Part shown: positions 35,335 through 44,473 of the stretch, one piece after another | Numbering within the stretch: position 1 is the first letter of the stretch | How the letters are laid out: each line of letters begins with the position of its first letter | NCBI RefSeq assembly: GCF_003610895.1 | Contig: NZ_MCAS01000024.1 | Coordinates: 39,508 to 103,507, forward strand | Source of the DNA: Paraburkholderia fungorum | GTDB lineage: Bacteria; Pseudomonadota; Gammaproteobacteria; Burkholderiales; Burkholderiaceae | Reading direction: 5' to 3' | DNA: 64,000 bases | Made by a program: the position numbers and the translations under genes | The notes under the pieces: generated by a model | The model's database searches: none | Told to the model about the DNA's origin: nothing | What the model saw: only the letters and a program-made list of their open reading frames with translations

Positions 35335-36453
35335 TTAAACTGCGAGCACTTTGCCGTTGCGCACGAACGGCAGTTTTACCACGCTTGCAGGGACGTTTTT
35401 GTCACGAATCTGGACATGAACGGTGTCGCCCGGCTGCACGCCTTTCGGCACGCGCGCAAAGGCGATCGATTCCTGCATGGTGGGCGAAAAAGTGCCGCTG
35501 GTGATTTCGCCTTCGCCGTGCGGCGTGACGACTTTCTGGTGGGCGCGCAGCACGCCCGCCGCCTTGCCGTTTTCCTTCAGCAGGATCAGACCGACGAACG
35601 CAGCCTGCGAGCCGTTGGCTTCGAGCTTGCCCTTGCCGACGAAGTCGCGCGGCGAGCTCAGGTCGACGGTCCAGGCGAGGCCGGCGTCGAGCGGCGAGAC
35701 GTTGTCGTCCATATCCTGGCCGTACAGGTTCATGCCGGCTTCGAGGCGCAGCGTATCGCGCGCGCCAAGACCCGCTGGGCGCACGCCTTGTGTTTGCAGC
35801 GCGTTCCAGAGCGCTGCGACGTGATCCGCCGGGACGATGATTTCGAAGCCGTCTTCGCCGGTGTAGCCGGTGCGGGCGACGGTGAGTTCGCCGAACGGCG
35901 TCTCTTCGACGCGCGCGGCATTGAACGGCTTCAGGCTTTCAGTGGCGGCGCGCGCGGCCGGCACGGTTTGCCAGACCTTCTCGCGCGCGTTCGGGCCTTG
36001 CACAGCGACGATCGCATAGTCGCGGCGCGGCGTGATGGTCAGGCCGAAGCCGCCTTCGGCGTTGAGCTGGCCGAACCAGGCAATGTCTTTATCGGCGGTG
36101 CCGGCGTTGACGACCACGCGGAAGTGATCTTCGCCGAAGTAATAGACGATCAGATCGTCGATCACGCCGCCATTCGGGTTCAGCAGGCAGGAATAGAGCG
36201 CGCGGCCCGGCGTTTGCAGCTTGGCGACGTTGTTGGCCAGCGCGTATTCGAAGAAGGCGCGCACGCGCTCGCCGGTGAAATCGACGACGCACATATGCGA
36301 GACGTCGAACATGCCGGCGTCGGTGCGCACGGCGCGGTGTTCGTCGATCTGCGAGCCGTAGTTGACGGGCATGTCCCAGCCGCCGAAATCGACCATACGG
36401 GCGTTGAGCGCACGATGGGTGGCGTTGAGCGGGGTGTGTTTGAGTTCGGTCAT
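35335..36453 (-). CDS. gcvT: glycine cleavage system aminomethyltransferase (T protein)
   Basis: 372 residues. It transfers the one-carbon unit from H protein to tetrahydrofolate, releasing ammonia. Typical blocks are MVDFGGWDMPVNYGSQIDEH, GMFDVSHM, FGEDHFRVVVNAGTADKD and RTGYTGEDGFEI. It is the first gene after the tandem glycine riboswitch, about 80 nt downstream of the second aptamer. Confidence 0.97.
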   Translation of the reverse strand: MTELKHTPLNATHRALNARMVDFGGWDMPVNYGSQIDEHRAVRTDAGMFDVSHMCVVDFTGERVRAFFEYALANNVAKLQTPGRALYSCLLNPNGGVIDDLIVYYFGEDHFRVVVNAGTADKDIAWFGQLNAEGGFGLTITPRRDYAIVAVQGPNAREKVWQTVPAARAATESLKPFNAARVEETPFGELTVARTGYTGEDGFEIIVPADHVAALWNALQTQGVRPAGLGARDTLRLEAGMNLYGQDMDDNVSPLDAGLAWTVDLSSPRDFVGKGKLEANGSQAAFVGLILLKENGKAAGVLRAHQKVVTPHGEGEITSGTFSPTMQESIAFARVPKGVQPGDTVHVQIRDKNVPASVVKLPFVRNGKVLAV

Positions 36454-36534
36454 GGGGCCTCAGGCGTCTCGCGAAACAAAAAGGCCATGCGGCGCTAAGC
36501 CTCGCGGCCTGCCGGCTGCGAGCGATTGCGTTGC

Positions 36535-36832
36535 ATGACCCCTCTGTCCTCGATACCTGAGAGATTGCGCTACCGTGCGATGTTGAAGCCTTGATCGCTA
36601 CGGTGAAACGCGCGCCCCTTCGGTGGGCAGCTTGCCAGAATCCGCTCGACGTACGTTCACGGTACGCGATGCAGACGGCTACTGCCGCTCTCCAGAGTGC
36701 GAAAAACCCATGCCTTGGTGTTGCCTTGACGCGGGTTTTTCGACGCGGCCGGTCCTTTTGCCTGAGAGTTTGTGGGTGTGCCCCTTCGGCGGCGCGGCCT
36801 GCGATTTTCTGCGGCCAGCGCGCTCTCCCGAC
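36535..36832 (-). ncRNA. tandem glycine riboswitch in the gcvT leader
   Basis: Read on the minus strand, two glycine aptamers are visible. Aptamer 1 begins GGGAGAGCG near 36830 and contains GCCGAAGGGGCA and CTCTCAGGCAAAAGGAC. Aptamer 2 begins CTGGAGAGCGGCAG near 36695 and contains ACCGAAGGGGCGCG and ATCTCTCAGGTATCGAGGAC, ending about 36540. These are the conserved core strings of the gcvT element. Glycine binding normally turns on the glycine cleavage genes, here gcvT-gcvH-gcvP. The linker between aptamers is long (about 60 nt) and carries its own inverted repeat. No clear terminator is seen between aptamer 2 and gcvT, so control may be at translation. Confidence 0.93.
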
Positions 36833-36922
36833 GCGTGCGGCGAATGTACGCGAGGGCCGGGGGCTTGTCAAATAAAGGCCCGCAACGGGCATGGGGGGCG
36901 GCATTGCTGGCTCACTGAAGTC

Positions 36923-36958
36923 AAAAAAAAGCGCGGGACGTTATGCCCGCGCTTTTTT
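36923..36958. terminator. bidirectional intrinsic terminator
   Basis: The stem GCGCGGG/CCCGCGC with an 8-nt loop is flanked by A8 and T6 tracts. On the minus strand it ends the small lipoprotein gene at 36983. Confidence 0.9.
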
Positions 36959-36982
36959 GTTGCAGTGCCTGAACTGGCGCGA

Positions 36983-37336
36983 TTATTCGCCGATGGCGTG
37001 TGCCGCGTTGTCCAGTTCCTGGTTCAGCACGCGCTGTTCGTCGCCGGACAGGCCGCCGCCGTGTTGCGCTGCCATATCGTGCGCTTCCTGACGGATCACG
37101 TCGAGGCGGTGATGCAACGCGCCGCCTTGCGGGGGCGGGTAGTAGCCTTGGTTGACGCGAACGTCGATCCGGCGGCTCAGGTTGTCGATACGGCCGTAGA
37201 CCTGATGGAGGCGCTCATCCGCGATCTGCTGCGGGTTGGGGCGCGGCGCCGGCGCGGGTTGCTGGGGCGCCACCACGCAGGCGGCGAGAGAGCTAAGCAA
37301 TGCGCATGCTGCTACTGCGCGGACGATACGGGGCAT
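36983..37336 (-). CDS. small lipoprotein, unknown function
   Basis: 117 residues. The N-terminus MPRIVRAVAACALLSSLAACVV has a lipobox LAAC, so Cys20 should be lipidated and the protein anchored to a membrane from the periplasmic side. A proline-rich linker (APQQPAPAPRPNPQQ) is followed by a helical, charged domain (QIADERLHQVYGRIDNLSRRIDVRVNQG ... QRVLNQELDNAAHAIGE). It resembles small envelope lipoproteins of Burkholderia with no known role. Monocistronic, with a terminator directly after it. Confidence 0.8.
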   Translation of the reverse strand: MPRIVRAVAACALLSSLAACVVAPQQPAPAPRPNPQQIADERLHQVYGRIDNLSRRIDVRVNQGYYPPPQGGALHHRLDVIRQEAHDMAAQHGGGLSGDEQRVLNQELDNAAHAIGE

Positions 37337-37559
37337 GGACTCTCCGGAAGTCGTTGTCGTTTTGTGTGGTGCTACCGGGGTAGCAACGGCTTGCCGGGCA
37401 TTTGCGCTGACCGCGAAGACAGGGTTATTTGTAACGTTATGTTCCTTTCGGGCTTGTCAGGAATTCTGCGTTGGGCGGCGGCGATGTTTGCGTGCCGCCG
37501 CCGAACCGCCTGAAAGGCCAGGAAGCACGCTGTAAGTACTCTGTAGCGTAGGCAAAAAG

Positions 37560-38609
37560 TCAGCGAATGCGCTCAAAAGGCAAGCGGACGCCTTCCTCCG
37601 AGCTCCGGGCCGCAAGCTCGATGATCGTCATCACGTCGACCGCATCCTGAGCGCTGACCGGAAATTTCACGCCGTTCTGAATGGCATCCGCCAAAGCAAT
37701 ATAGAAGCCGACGTAATCGCCGTTGCGCGTAGGCACCTCCCGCTCCACTTCCTGATCGCCTTCGAGCACACGCAGCACGCCCGCCGCGTTGCCCGCGCCG
37801 AAGCCCTCGTCGCCGGGCCGCAAGCCGGCTTTCAGCTGATCTTCCTGCGTATCGAGCCCGTATTTCACGTAGCTCCCGTGCGTGCCGTGAATCGTGAACC
37901 TCGGCGCGACCAGTGCAGTGAGCGCGCTGGCATGCAACACCACTTCGAATTCACCGTATCCCAACTGGATATGGACGTAGTCCGGCGCGCTGGCCTGGTC
38001 GCGATGCGTGCGAACCGTCGCGGACACGGTTTGCGGCGCGCCGAAGAGCGCCAGCGCCTGATCGATCAGATGCGGTCCGAGATCGAACAGCAAGCCGCCG
38101 CCGCGCGAAGCCTCCTCGCGCCAACGCTGCCGAACTTCCGGCCGGAAACGGTCGAAATGCGATTCGTATTGCGTGATGCGCCCCAACTCTCCGTTCGTCA
38201 GCAGATCCTTGACGGTCAGAAAATCACCGTCCCAGCGACGGTTATGAAAGGGCACGAACCGCTTGCCCCGGGCAAGCGCAATGTTGGCGAGCGTGTGGGC
38301 ATCCGCGGCGCTCAGCGTGACCGGCTTGTCGACCACTACGTGCTTGCCCCCTTCCAGCGTGCGGCGCGCGAGGTCGAAGTGCGTGTCATTGGGCGTCGCG
38401 ATGACGATACAGTCGATTTCCTCGATCGCCAGCAGGGCGTCGAGATCGGGCACCACCTTTGCGTGCGGGTAATCGGCCTGTGCCTGCTCCGGGTGACTCG
38501 TCGCGATGGCCGCGACGCTGGCTCGCCCGCAGTGCTCGATCACCGGCGCGTGAAAGGTTGCGCCGGCAAAACCGTAACCCATCAATCCAATCTTCAGCGA
38601 TGCGGACAT
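37560..38609 (-). CDS. Gfo/Idh/MocA family NAD(P)-dependent oxidoreductase
   Basis: 349 residues. The N-terminal Rossmann motif GLMGYGFAGATFHAPVI is followed by ATPNDTHFDLARRTLEGGKHVVVDKPVTL, whose lysine is the usual catalytic/substrate residue of the family (EKP-like, here DKP). The C-terminal domain has SHFDRFRPEVRQRWRE and GLLFDLGPHLIDQALALFG. The pattern is closest to YdgJ/YhhX-like sugar or polyol dehydrogenases. Substrate unknown, and neighbours give no clue. Confidence 0.88.
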   Translation of the reverse strand: MSASLKIGLMGYGFAGATFHAPVIEHCGRASVAAIATSHPEQAQADYPHAKVVPDLDALLAIEEIDCIVIATPNDTHFDLARRTLEGGKHVVVDKPVTLSAADAHTLANIALARGKRFVPFHNRRWDGDFLTVKDLLTNGELGRITQYESHFDRFRPEVRQRWREEASRGGGLLFDLGPHLIDQALALFGAPQTVSATVRTHRDQASAPDYVHIQLGYGEFEVVLHASALTALVAPRFTIHGTHGSYVKYGLDTQEDQLKAGLRPGDEGFGAGNAAGVLRVLEGDQEVEREVPTRNGDYVGFYIALADAIQNGVKFPVSAQDAVDVMTIIELAARSSEEGVRLPFERIR

Positions 38610-39031
38610 GCGTGTCTTCCTGCAAAAACGGCGCGCCGTTTTGCCACCGTGGCGACGGCGCGCAACACCGTAATTGTGGCATGTCCCGAAGGCGGACTGT
38701 CAGGCTTGTCTCGGGCGCATGTCAGGGATATCTGTCGCCAGATCGTTCAAGCGAAGCGTCGGCGTTGACTGGGAGCCGCCAACCGGGGGCGGCGGGCGCA
38801 GCGTGCTCGTTGCGTTCGTCCAGTTCCAGTCCGCCGCATCCATCCGCGTCATTTATCCGTGTTAACATCGCTCCTCTCGCGCCAAGGCGTGGCGAGCCGG
38901 AACCCCGCGGTACACGCGGCGCCGTTCCAGCCGCCGGCCCCGCGCAGCATGCCCCCGGGCCTTCGGTCTCGCGATTTCGCACCTAAATTTCGCACCTAAG
39001 CGCCCTCAACCGCATTACCCATCCACAGACG
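38610..39031. other. divergent intergenic region upstream of rep
   Basis: About 420 bp between the divergent oxidoreductase and rep genes. No gene is supported. It contains a 13-bp perfect tandem duplication just upstream of rep (38974-38999). Confidence 0.55.
38974..38999 (+). repeat. 13-bp tandem duplication upstream of rep
   Basis: ATTTCGCACCTAA occurs twice back to back, ending 32 bp before the rep ATG. It is either a recent slippage duplication or paired sites for a regulator. Confidence 0.7.
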
Positions 39032-41122
39032 ATGTCCGCAGGCCTGAACCCCGCTCAAAATGAAGCGGTCCGTTATCTTGACGGTCCGTGTCTCGTGCTC
39101 GCCGGCGCAGGCAGCGGCAAGACGCGCGTGATCACGCAGAAAATCGCGCACCTGATCGAGGCCAAAGGCTTCGAGCCGCGCCATATCGCCGCCGTCACGT
39201 TCACCAACAAGGCCGCGCTGGAAATGCGCGAGCGCGTCGGCAAGCTGCTCGAGGGCAAGACGCTCACCACGCCCGGCAAGGAAGGCCGCAAGGTGCCCGT
39301 CAACCAGTTGACGGTCTGTACCTTCCATTCGCTCGGCGTGCAGATTCTGCGGCAGGAAGCGGAACACGTCGGTCTCAAGCCGCAGTTCTCGATCATGGAT
39401 TCGGACGACTGCTTCGGCATGATCCAGGAGCAGGTCGGCTCGACGGACAAGGGCTTCATCCGCAAGATCCAGTCGATCATCTCGCTGTGGAAGAACGGCA
39501 TGATCATGCCGGAGCAGGCGATCGCGATCGCCGCGAACGAAGATGAACATCAGGCCGCGATCGTCTACCGTAATTACGTGGCGACGTTGCATGCGTACCA
39601 GGCGGTCGATTTCGACGACCTGATCCGCCTGCCCGCCGAGCTTTTCGAGAAGAACGAGCAGGTGCGCGATCGCTGGCAGAACAAGCTGCGTTATCTGCTG
39701 ATCGACGAGTATCAGGACACCAACGCCTGCCAGTACGAGCTGGTGAAACTGCTGGCCGGCAAGCGCGCGGCGTTCACGGCGGTTGGCGATGACGATCAGG
39801 CGATTTATGGCTGGCGCGGCGCGACGCTCGAAAACCTCGGGCAGCTCAGCAAGGATTTTCCGAAGCTGCATCTGATCAAGCTCGAGCAGAACTACCGTTC
39901 GACGGTGCGCATTCTCACCGCCGCGAACAACGTGATCGCGAACAACCCCAAGCTGTTCGAAAAGAAGCTGTGGTCCGAGCATGGCATGGGCGACACGATC
40001 ACCGTCACGCCGTGCAACGACGAGGAGCACGAGGCCGAGTCGGTGGTGTTCCGTTTGTCGGCGCACAAGTTCGAGCGGCGCGCGAATTTCCGCGATTACG
40101 CGATCCTGTATCGCGGTAACTTCCAGGCGCGCATCTTCGAGCAGGTACTGCGTCGCGAGCGCATTCCGTATGTGCTGTCGGGCGGTCAGTCGTTCTTCGA
40201 CAAAGCCGAGATCAAGGATATCTGCGCGTATTTGCGCCTGATCGCCAACGCCAACGACGACCCCGCGTTCATCCGCGCGATTACCACGCCGCGCCGCGGC
40301 GTCGGCAATACCACGCTGGAAGCGCTCGGCTCGTTTGCGGGTCAGGCGAAGGTGTCGCTATTCGAAGCGGTCTACATGGGCGGCATCGAGGCGCGCTTGT
40401 CGCCGCGTCAGATCGAACCGATGCGCGTGTTCTGCGACTTCATGCAACGTCTCACCGACCGCGCCGAGAAGGATGCCGCCGGCCCGCTGCTCGACGAGCT
40501 GATGGACGCGATCCACTACGAAGCCTATCTGTACGACGCGTTCGACGAACGTCAGGCGCAGTCCAAGTGGCAGAACGTGCTCGAGTTCATGGAATGGTTG
40601 AAGCGCAAAGGCACCAAGGCCGAGCCGGCAGGTTCGGAGAACAGCGAGGCCACGGGCTACGACACGGCTGACGGCCTTGGCGACACCGGCAAGAATCTGC
40701 TCGGCCTGATCCAGACCGTGGCGCTGATGTCGATGCTCGAAGGCCGCGAGGAAGACCCGGACGCGGTACGGCTCTCGACCGTGCACGCATCGAAGGGGCT
40801 GGAGTATCCGCACGTGTTTCTGGTGGGCGTTGAAGAAGGCATCATGCCGCACCGTGGCGGCCCCGATGACGAGCCGATCGACGACGCGCGCATCGAGGAA
40901 GAACGGCGTCTGATGTACGTTGCGATTACGCGGGCGCAGCGCAGCCTGCATCTGAACTGGTGCAAGAAGCGCAAGCGCGCGCGCGAAACCGTGGTGTGCG
41001 AGCCGTCGCGCTTCATCCCTGAGATGCTGCTCGACGACGCACCGCCGCCGACGCCCGAAGAAGCGCCGATGTCGCCAAAAGACCGGCTCGCGAGTTTGAA
41101 GGCGCTGCTGCAGAAGCCTTGA
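39032..41122 (+). CDS. rep: ATP-dependent DNA helicase Rep (UvrD/Rep family, superfamily 1)
   Basis: 696 residues. The Walker A motif AGAGSGKTRV is at about residues 23-32. Further motifs are AVTFTNKAA, LLIDEYQDTN, VGDDDQAIYGWRGA, LEQNYRS, TVHASKGLEYPHVFLVGVEEG and YVAITRAQR. The segment NFRDYAILYRGNFQARIFEQVLRRERIPYVLSGGQSFF follows E. coli Rep more closely than UvrD. Rep clears protein roadblocks ahead of the fork and aids PriA-linked restart; priA is also in this window. The start ATG at 39032 fits family N-termini. Confidence 0.93.
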   Translation: MSAGLNPAQNEAVRYLDGPCLVLAGAGSGKTRVITQKIAHLIEAKGFEPRHIAAVTFTNKAALEMRERVGKLLEGKTLTTPGKEGRKVPVNQLTVCTFHSLGVQILRQEAEHVGLKPQFSIMDSDDCFGMIQEQVGSTDKGFIRKIQSIISLWKNGMIMPEQAIAIAANEDEHQAAIVYRNYVATLHAYQAVDFDDLIRLPAELFEKNEQVRDRWQNKLRYLLIDEYQDTNACQYELVKLLAGKRAAFTAVGDDDQAIYGWRGATLENLGQLSKDFPKLHLIKLEQNYRSTVRILTAANNVIANNPKLFEKKLWSEHGMGDTITVTPCNDEEHEAESVVFRLSAHKFERRANFRDYAILYRGNFQARIFEQVLRRERIPYVLSGGQSFFDKAEIKDICAYLRLIANANDDPAFIRAITTPRRGVGNTTLEALGSFAGQAKVSLFEAVYMGGIEARLSPRQIEPMRVFCDFMQRLTDRAEKDAAGPLLDELMDAIHYEAYLYDAFDERQAQSKWQNVLEFMEWLKRKGTKAEPAGSENSEATGYDTADGLGDTGKNLLGLIQTVALMSMLEGREEDPDAVRLSTVHASKGLEYPHVFLVGVEEGIMPHRGGPDDEPIDDARIEEERRLMYVAITRAQRSLHLNWCKKRKRARETVVCEPSRFIPEMLLDDAPPPTPEEAPMSPKDRLASLKALLQKP

Positions 41123-41245
41123 ACGTAGTAGGGATGCAAAACCCCGCGTGCGGCAGGTGCATCGGCGGTTTTGCCGCGTGCGCAGGCTACAGTGGCACGG
41201 CCCGCCGGCTTGAAGTCGGGCGGGCGCCAACCGGAGACCGTTCGC

Positions 41246-41824
41246 ATGTCCACGCCGCCGCTCGCGCAGTATCGCCGCGCGCTCGAAACCTATGTCGACG
41301 CGAAAGACAACACGCGTGCTGAGCGCATCGCCGAGGCCTTTGCCGCGGATGCGCTTCTCACCATTTCGCTTGCTACGTCGAATATCGCGTTCCCGGCGCG
41401 CACAGTCGGCACCGATGCGATCGCGAAAACGCTCGTCACCGATTTCGGCGCCCAGTACACGCGGCGCCGTACCTATTACGTGTGCGATTCGCTCGCGGTG
41501 CAAGACGGCACGATCGACGCCTTGCCCTGGCTGGTGGTGATGCGCGAACGGTCAACCGGCGCAGTGCGCGTCGGTCACGGGGTGTACCGGTGGCGTTTCG
41601 ACACGACGTCGGCCGTCACGGGGTTCCATATCCATATTGCACGCATGGACGTCGTGCCGGACGCCGACGGTGCATTGCTCGAAGCGTTGCAGGATGGATT
41701 GAGCTACCCGTGGCTCGCACCTGCCGACTTGCACGCGCATTTCACGTCGCTCGCTCGCTGCACGCCCGCGCTGGCATTCGTCGAGGCGTTCAGCCTTCCT
41801 GCTGCGGCGCCGGCAGGTACCTGA
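41246..41824 (+). CDS. NTF2-like (SnoaL-type fold) protein, unknown function
   Basis: 192 residues. The N-terminal helix pair (LAQYRRALETYVDAKDNTRAERIAEAFAADALLTISL) followed by beta-strands (FPARTVGTDAIAKTLVTDFGAQY, DALPWLVVMRERSTGAVRVGHGVYRWRF) is the usual layout of the NTF2-like cone fold found in SnoaL-like proteins and small isomerases. The start at 41246 is preceded by CGGAGACC; the longer frame from 41171 is unlikely. It follows rep by 120 bp and ends before a bidirectional terminator. No active-site residues can be assigned. Confidence 0.7.
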   Translation: MSTPPLAQYRRALETYVDAKDNTRAERIAEAFAADALLTISLATSNIAFPARTVGTDAIAKTLVTDFGAQYTRRRTYYVCDSLAVQDGTIDALPWLVVMRERSTGAVRVGHGVYRWRFDTTSAVTGFHIHIARMDVVPDADGALLEALQDGLSYPWLAPADLHAHFTSLARCTPALAFVEAFSLPAAAPAGT

Positions 41825-41861
41825 CCTGTGGGGCGCGGCGCGCGCTTGCACATGAAAAGTG

Positions 41862-41902
41862 AAAAATCCCTGCCCGTGTCGCCACGGTGCAGGGATTTTT
41901 TT
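41862..41902. terminator. bidirectional intrinsic terminator
   Basis: The stem AAAAATCCCTGC/GCAGGGATTTTT with a 15-nt loop lies between the convergent NTF2-like and cytochrome c genes and has A and T tracts on both sides. Confidence 0.9.
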
Positions 41903-41939
41903 GTCTGCGACAAGCGCAGGAAGCAGTCTTGGAAGCGCC

Positions 41940-42839
41940 TTATTTCACCGCGCTGACCATGTAGTCGACGGCGGCCTTCACGTCCGCATCGGAGGCCGTC
42001 GAGCCGCCTTTGGGCGGCATCGCACCCTTGCCGTGCAGTGCGTAGTTGTAGACCGTGTCCATCGAGTCTTTCAGGCGCGGCGCCCATGCGTCCTTGTCGC
42101 CGAACTTCGGTGCGTTAAGCACGCCGGCCGCGTGACACGCCTGGCAAACCTGCTGATACAGCGCCTTGCCGGCTTGCGAGGCGTCCGCGCTTTGCGCGCC
42201 GCCCGCTGCCGGGGCGGCCGCTTGCGGCACGCTTGCCATGGCTGCCAATGCGGCGGCCGCTTGTGCGGCGCCGGCATCCGAAGCACCCGCCGGTGCTGCC
42301 GCGGCGGCGCCGGACGCGGCGGCTGCCGCTCCTGCTGCCGGTTGCGCCGGTTCCGGGAAGCTCGCGCCCGAATTGTTCGCCATGTAGACCACGGCGCGGG
42401 CGATTTCGAAGTCGCTGTAATCGTCCGGGCTGGTGCCGCCGCGCGGGGGCATCGCGCCCTTGCCGGTGAGCGCCGTATGCCACAGCGTGTCGAAGCCCTG
42501 CGAAATGCGCGGGGCCCAGTCGGCGGCATTGGTGAATTTCGGTGCGCCTGCGGCGCCGGCCGCGTGACATGCGGAGCAAACGGCCTTGTAGACCTCTTCG
42601 CCGGTCTTGTAGACGCGTGGTGCATTGGCGTCGCGAATGTCGACTTGCGCGAGCGGCTTGATGCGCGCGCTGACCTCGGCTTCTGAAAGGCTATCTGTCC
42701 CGGCGCCAGTGCGTGTCGAATTATCGACGTAGATCACTAGCAGAACGATGATGACGATCGGTACCGCAAAACTGGCAATGATCGCGGCAATGAGCTGCCC
42801 GGGGGTTTTGATTGGGGCTCCGTGTGGTGCTTCGCTCAT
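41940..42839 (-). CDS. membrane-anchored dihaem c-type cytochrome
   Basis: 299 residues. One N-terminal membrane helix (LIAAIIASFAVPIVIIVLLVIYV) acts as an uncleaved anchor. Two c-type haem domains follow, each with CxxCH (VCSACHAAGAAGAPKF and VCQACHAAGVLNAPKF) and a methionine ligand region (GKGAMPPRGG and GKGAMPPKGG). An Ala/Pro-rich linker of about 75 residues joins them. It probably passes electrons between the bc1 complex and an oxidase. The start at 42839 (MSEAPHGAPIK) follows GGAGACGAGAC; the longer frame to 43004 lacks these features. Confidence 0.92.
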   Translation of the reverse strand: MSEAPHGAPIKTPGQLIAAIIASFAVPIVIIVLLVIYVDNSTRTGAGTDSLSEAEVSARIKPLAQVDIRDANAPRVYKTGEEVYKAVCSACHAAGAAGAPKFTNAADWAPRISQGFDTLWHTALTGKGAMPPRGGTSPDDYSDFEIARAVVYMANNSGASFPEPAQPAAGAAAAASGAAAAAPAGASDAGAAQAAAALAAMASVPQAAAPAAGGAQSADASQAGKALYQQVCQACHAAGVLNAPKFGDKDAWAPRLKDSMDTVYNYALHGKGAMPPKGGSTASDADVKAAVDYMVSAVK

Positions 42840-43135
42840 GCTTGTCTCGTCTCCGTGGGTATGTGAGCGGTACAGCGTGACGGCAACTTCTTGTTCTTGA
42901 TTCAGCCACGGACGATTATAGACGGAACATTTCGGCGGCGGCGAGGGGCGCGGCGAGGTGTTCAGCAGGCGTTTACCCGCACCGTGGGGCGGGGTCGGCG
43001 TCATCTGGCGCGTAGGTTGCAGGGCCCCGATCCCGCCATATAGGCCGTCCGGTGGACGGTTTGGCCGAAACCGGGTATCCTTTCGGTCTCGCTTTGGCGT
43101 CGCTCCTGTTCAGGTTGCCGCGCTTTCGTGTTGAA

Positions 43136-43211
43136 GCGCCCGTAGCTCAATGGATAGAGTACTGCCCTCCGAAGGCAGGGGTTGCTGGTTCGATCCCAGC
43201 CGGGCGCACCA
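43136..43211 (+). tRNA. tRNA-Arg (anticodon CCG)
   Basis: The acceptor stem GCGCCCG (43136-43142) pairs with CGGGCGC (43201-43207); discriminator A and encoded CCA follow at 43208-43211. The anticodon stem CTGCC/GGCAG encloses the loop CTCCGAA with CCG at 43169-43171. The T-arm contains GGTTCGATCCC. It reads CGG codons. Although tRNA-Arg genes are common integration sites, no integrase or att duplication is seen beside it. Confidence 0.97.
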
Positions 43212-43324
43212 AATCTGGTCGAGTTTCAACGCGATTTCCCTTTTGTTTTAGCTTCCTGATTCGTTCCGCGCAGCCCTGCTGCGAACGACAGCCATTGTCA
43301 CGACCGTCTGTCATCCGCCTCACC

Positions 43325-44365
43325 TCAAACCCTCACCAGCAACTTCCCAAGATTCTTCCCCTCAAACAAACTATTCAGCGCATTCGGCAACGCCTCAAAC
43401 CCATCGACATACGTCTCCTGGTAAACAATTTCACCGTTCTTCACCCACGGCGCGACCGTCTGCAGCATCTCATCCATCCGATGCACGAAGTCACGCGCCA
43501 GAATCCCCTGAATCGTCGCGCGCTGAAACAGCATGTGTTGCAGGAAGCGCGGCGCGAGGTCCGGCGTATCCAACCCGCCGTCATACTGAGCGATCGCCCC
43601 GCAGATCACGATCCGCGCGCGGCGCTTGATGAGCGGAATTACCGCGTCGGTCACCATGCCGCCCACGTTGTCGAAATAGACATCGACGCCGCCGGTCGCC
43701 GCCTGCAGCGCTGAGCGCAAGCCTTCGAGCGTGGGATGAGCTCGATAATCGACTGCGCCGTCGAGCTTCAGTGTGTCGGTCAGAAACGCGCACTTGTCCG
43801 GGCCGCCCGCGATCCCGATCACGCGGCATCCGGCGCGTTTGCCGAACTGCGCGACCAGCGAGCCGACCGCGCCCGCCGCGCCGGACACGACCAGCGTGTC
43901 ACCCGGACGCGGCCTACCCGCCTCCATCAACCCGAACCACGCGGTGCGCCCCGGCATGCCCAGCACGCCGAGCGCGGTCGAAACCGGCGCCGCGTCAGGG
44001 TCGAGTTTGGTCAGCTCGCTGTGATGGCACTTGGCGTACAACTGCCAGCCGCTATAGGCCGACACCCAGTCGCCTTGCTTGAAAAGCGGACTCGCCGACG
44101 CCACCACTTCACCCACCACGCCCGCCCGCTGCACGATCCCGAGCGGATGCGGCACGTCGTAGGTATTGCGTTCGTGCTGCTGGATCCGGATGTACGGATC
44201 GACGCTAATTATGCGCGCCCGAATCAGCACTTCATTCGACGACAAATTGTCGTCGAGTTCGCTTTCGCGCAACGCGTAATGCTCATCGCCAACGCGTCCT
44301 TCAGGACGCTTGACGTAAAACCACTGGCGATTTTGATAATTCATGGGAAGACTCACTGCGGTCAT
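43325..44365 (-). CDS. NADP-dependent MDR-family oxidoreductase (CurA / 2-alkenal reductase type)
   Basis: 346 residues. The N-terminus NRQWFYVKRPEGRVGDEHY and the segment VDPYIRIQQHERNTYDVPHPLG are typical of the zinc-free medium-chain reductases such as YncB/CurA, leukotriene B4 dehydrogenase-like enzymes. The NADP-binding motif SGAAGAVGSLVAQFGKRAGCRV is at about residues 160-181. Such enzymes reduce alpha,beta-unsaturated aldehydes or ketones. MNYQNRQWF at 44344 is an alternative start. It stands convergent to nothing and is probably monocistronic. Confidence 0.9.
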   Translation of the reverse strand: MTAVSLPMNYQNRQWFYVKRPEGRVGDEHYALRESELDDNLSSNEVLIRARIISVDPYIRIQQHERNTYDVPHPLGIVQRAGVVGEVVASASPLFKQGDWVSAYSGWQLYAKCHHSELTKLDPDAAPVSTALGVLGMPGRTAWFGLMEAGRPRPGDTLVVSGAAGAVGSLVAQFGKRAGCRVIGIAGGPDKCAFLTDTLKLDGAVDYRAHPTLEGLRSALQAATGGVDVYFDNVGGMVTDAVIPLIKRRARIVICGAIAQYDGGLDTPDLAPRFLQHMLFQRATIQGILARDFVHRMDEMLQTVAPWVKNGEIVYQETYVDGFEALPNALNSLFEGKNLGKLLVRV

Positions 44366-44473
44366 AGAGGGTGATCGATCTTACCAGCGAGGCCATCGCA
44401 CGCTTGCGCGCCGGATGTCGCGGGCATTCGGCAATCTCGCCGGCGCAGTGCTGTTTCAAGGCACGTTGCCCCC

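Noticed and set aside
43136..43211. tRNA-Arg as an integration site
   Set aside because: No integrase, no duplicated 3' tRNA end and ordinary genes on both sides.
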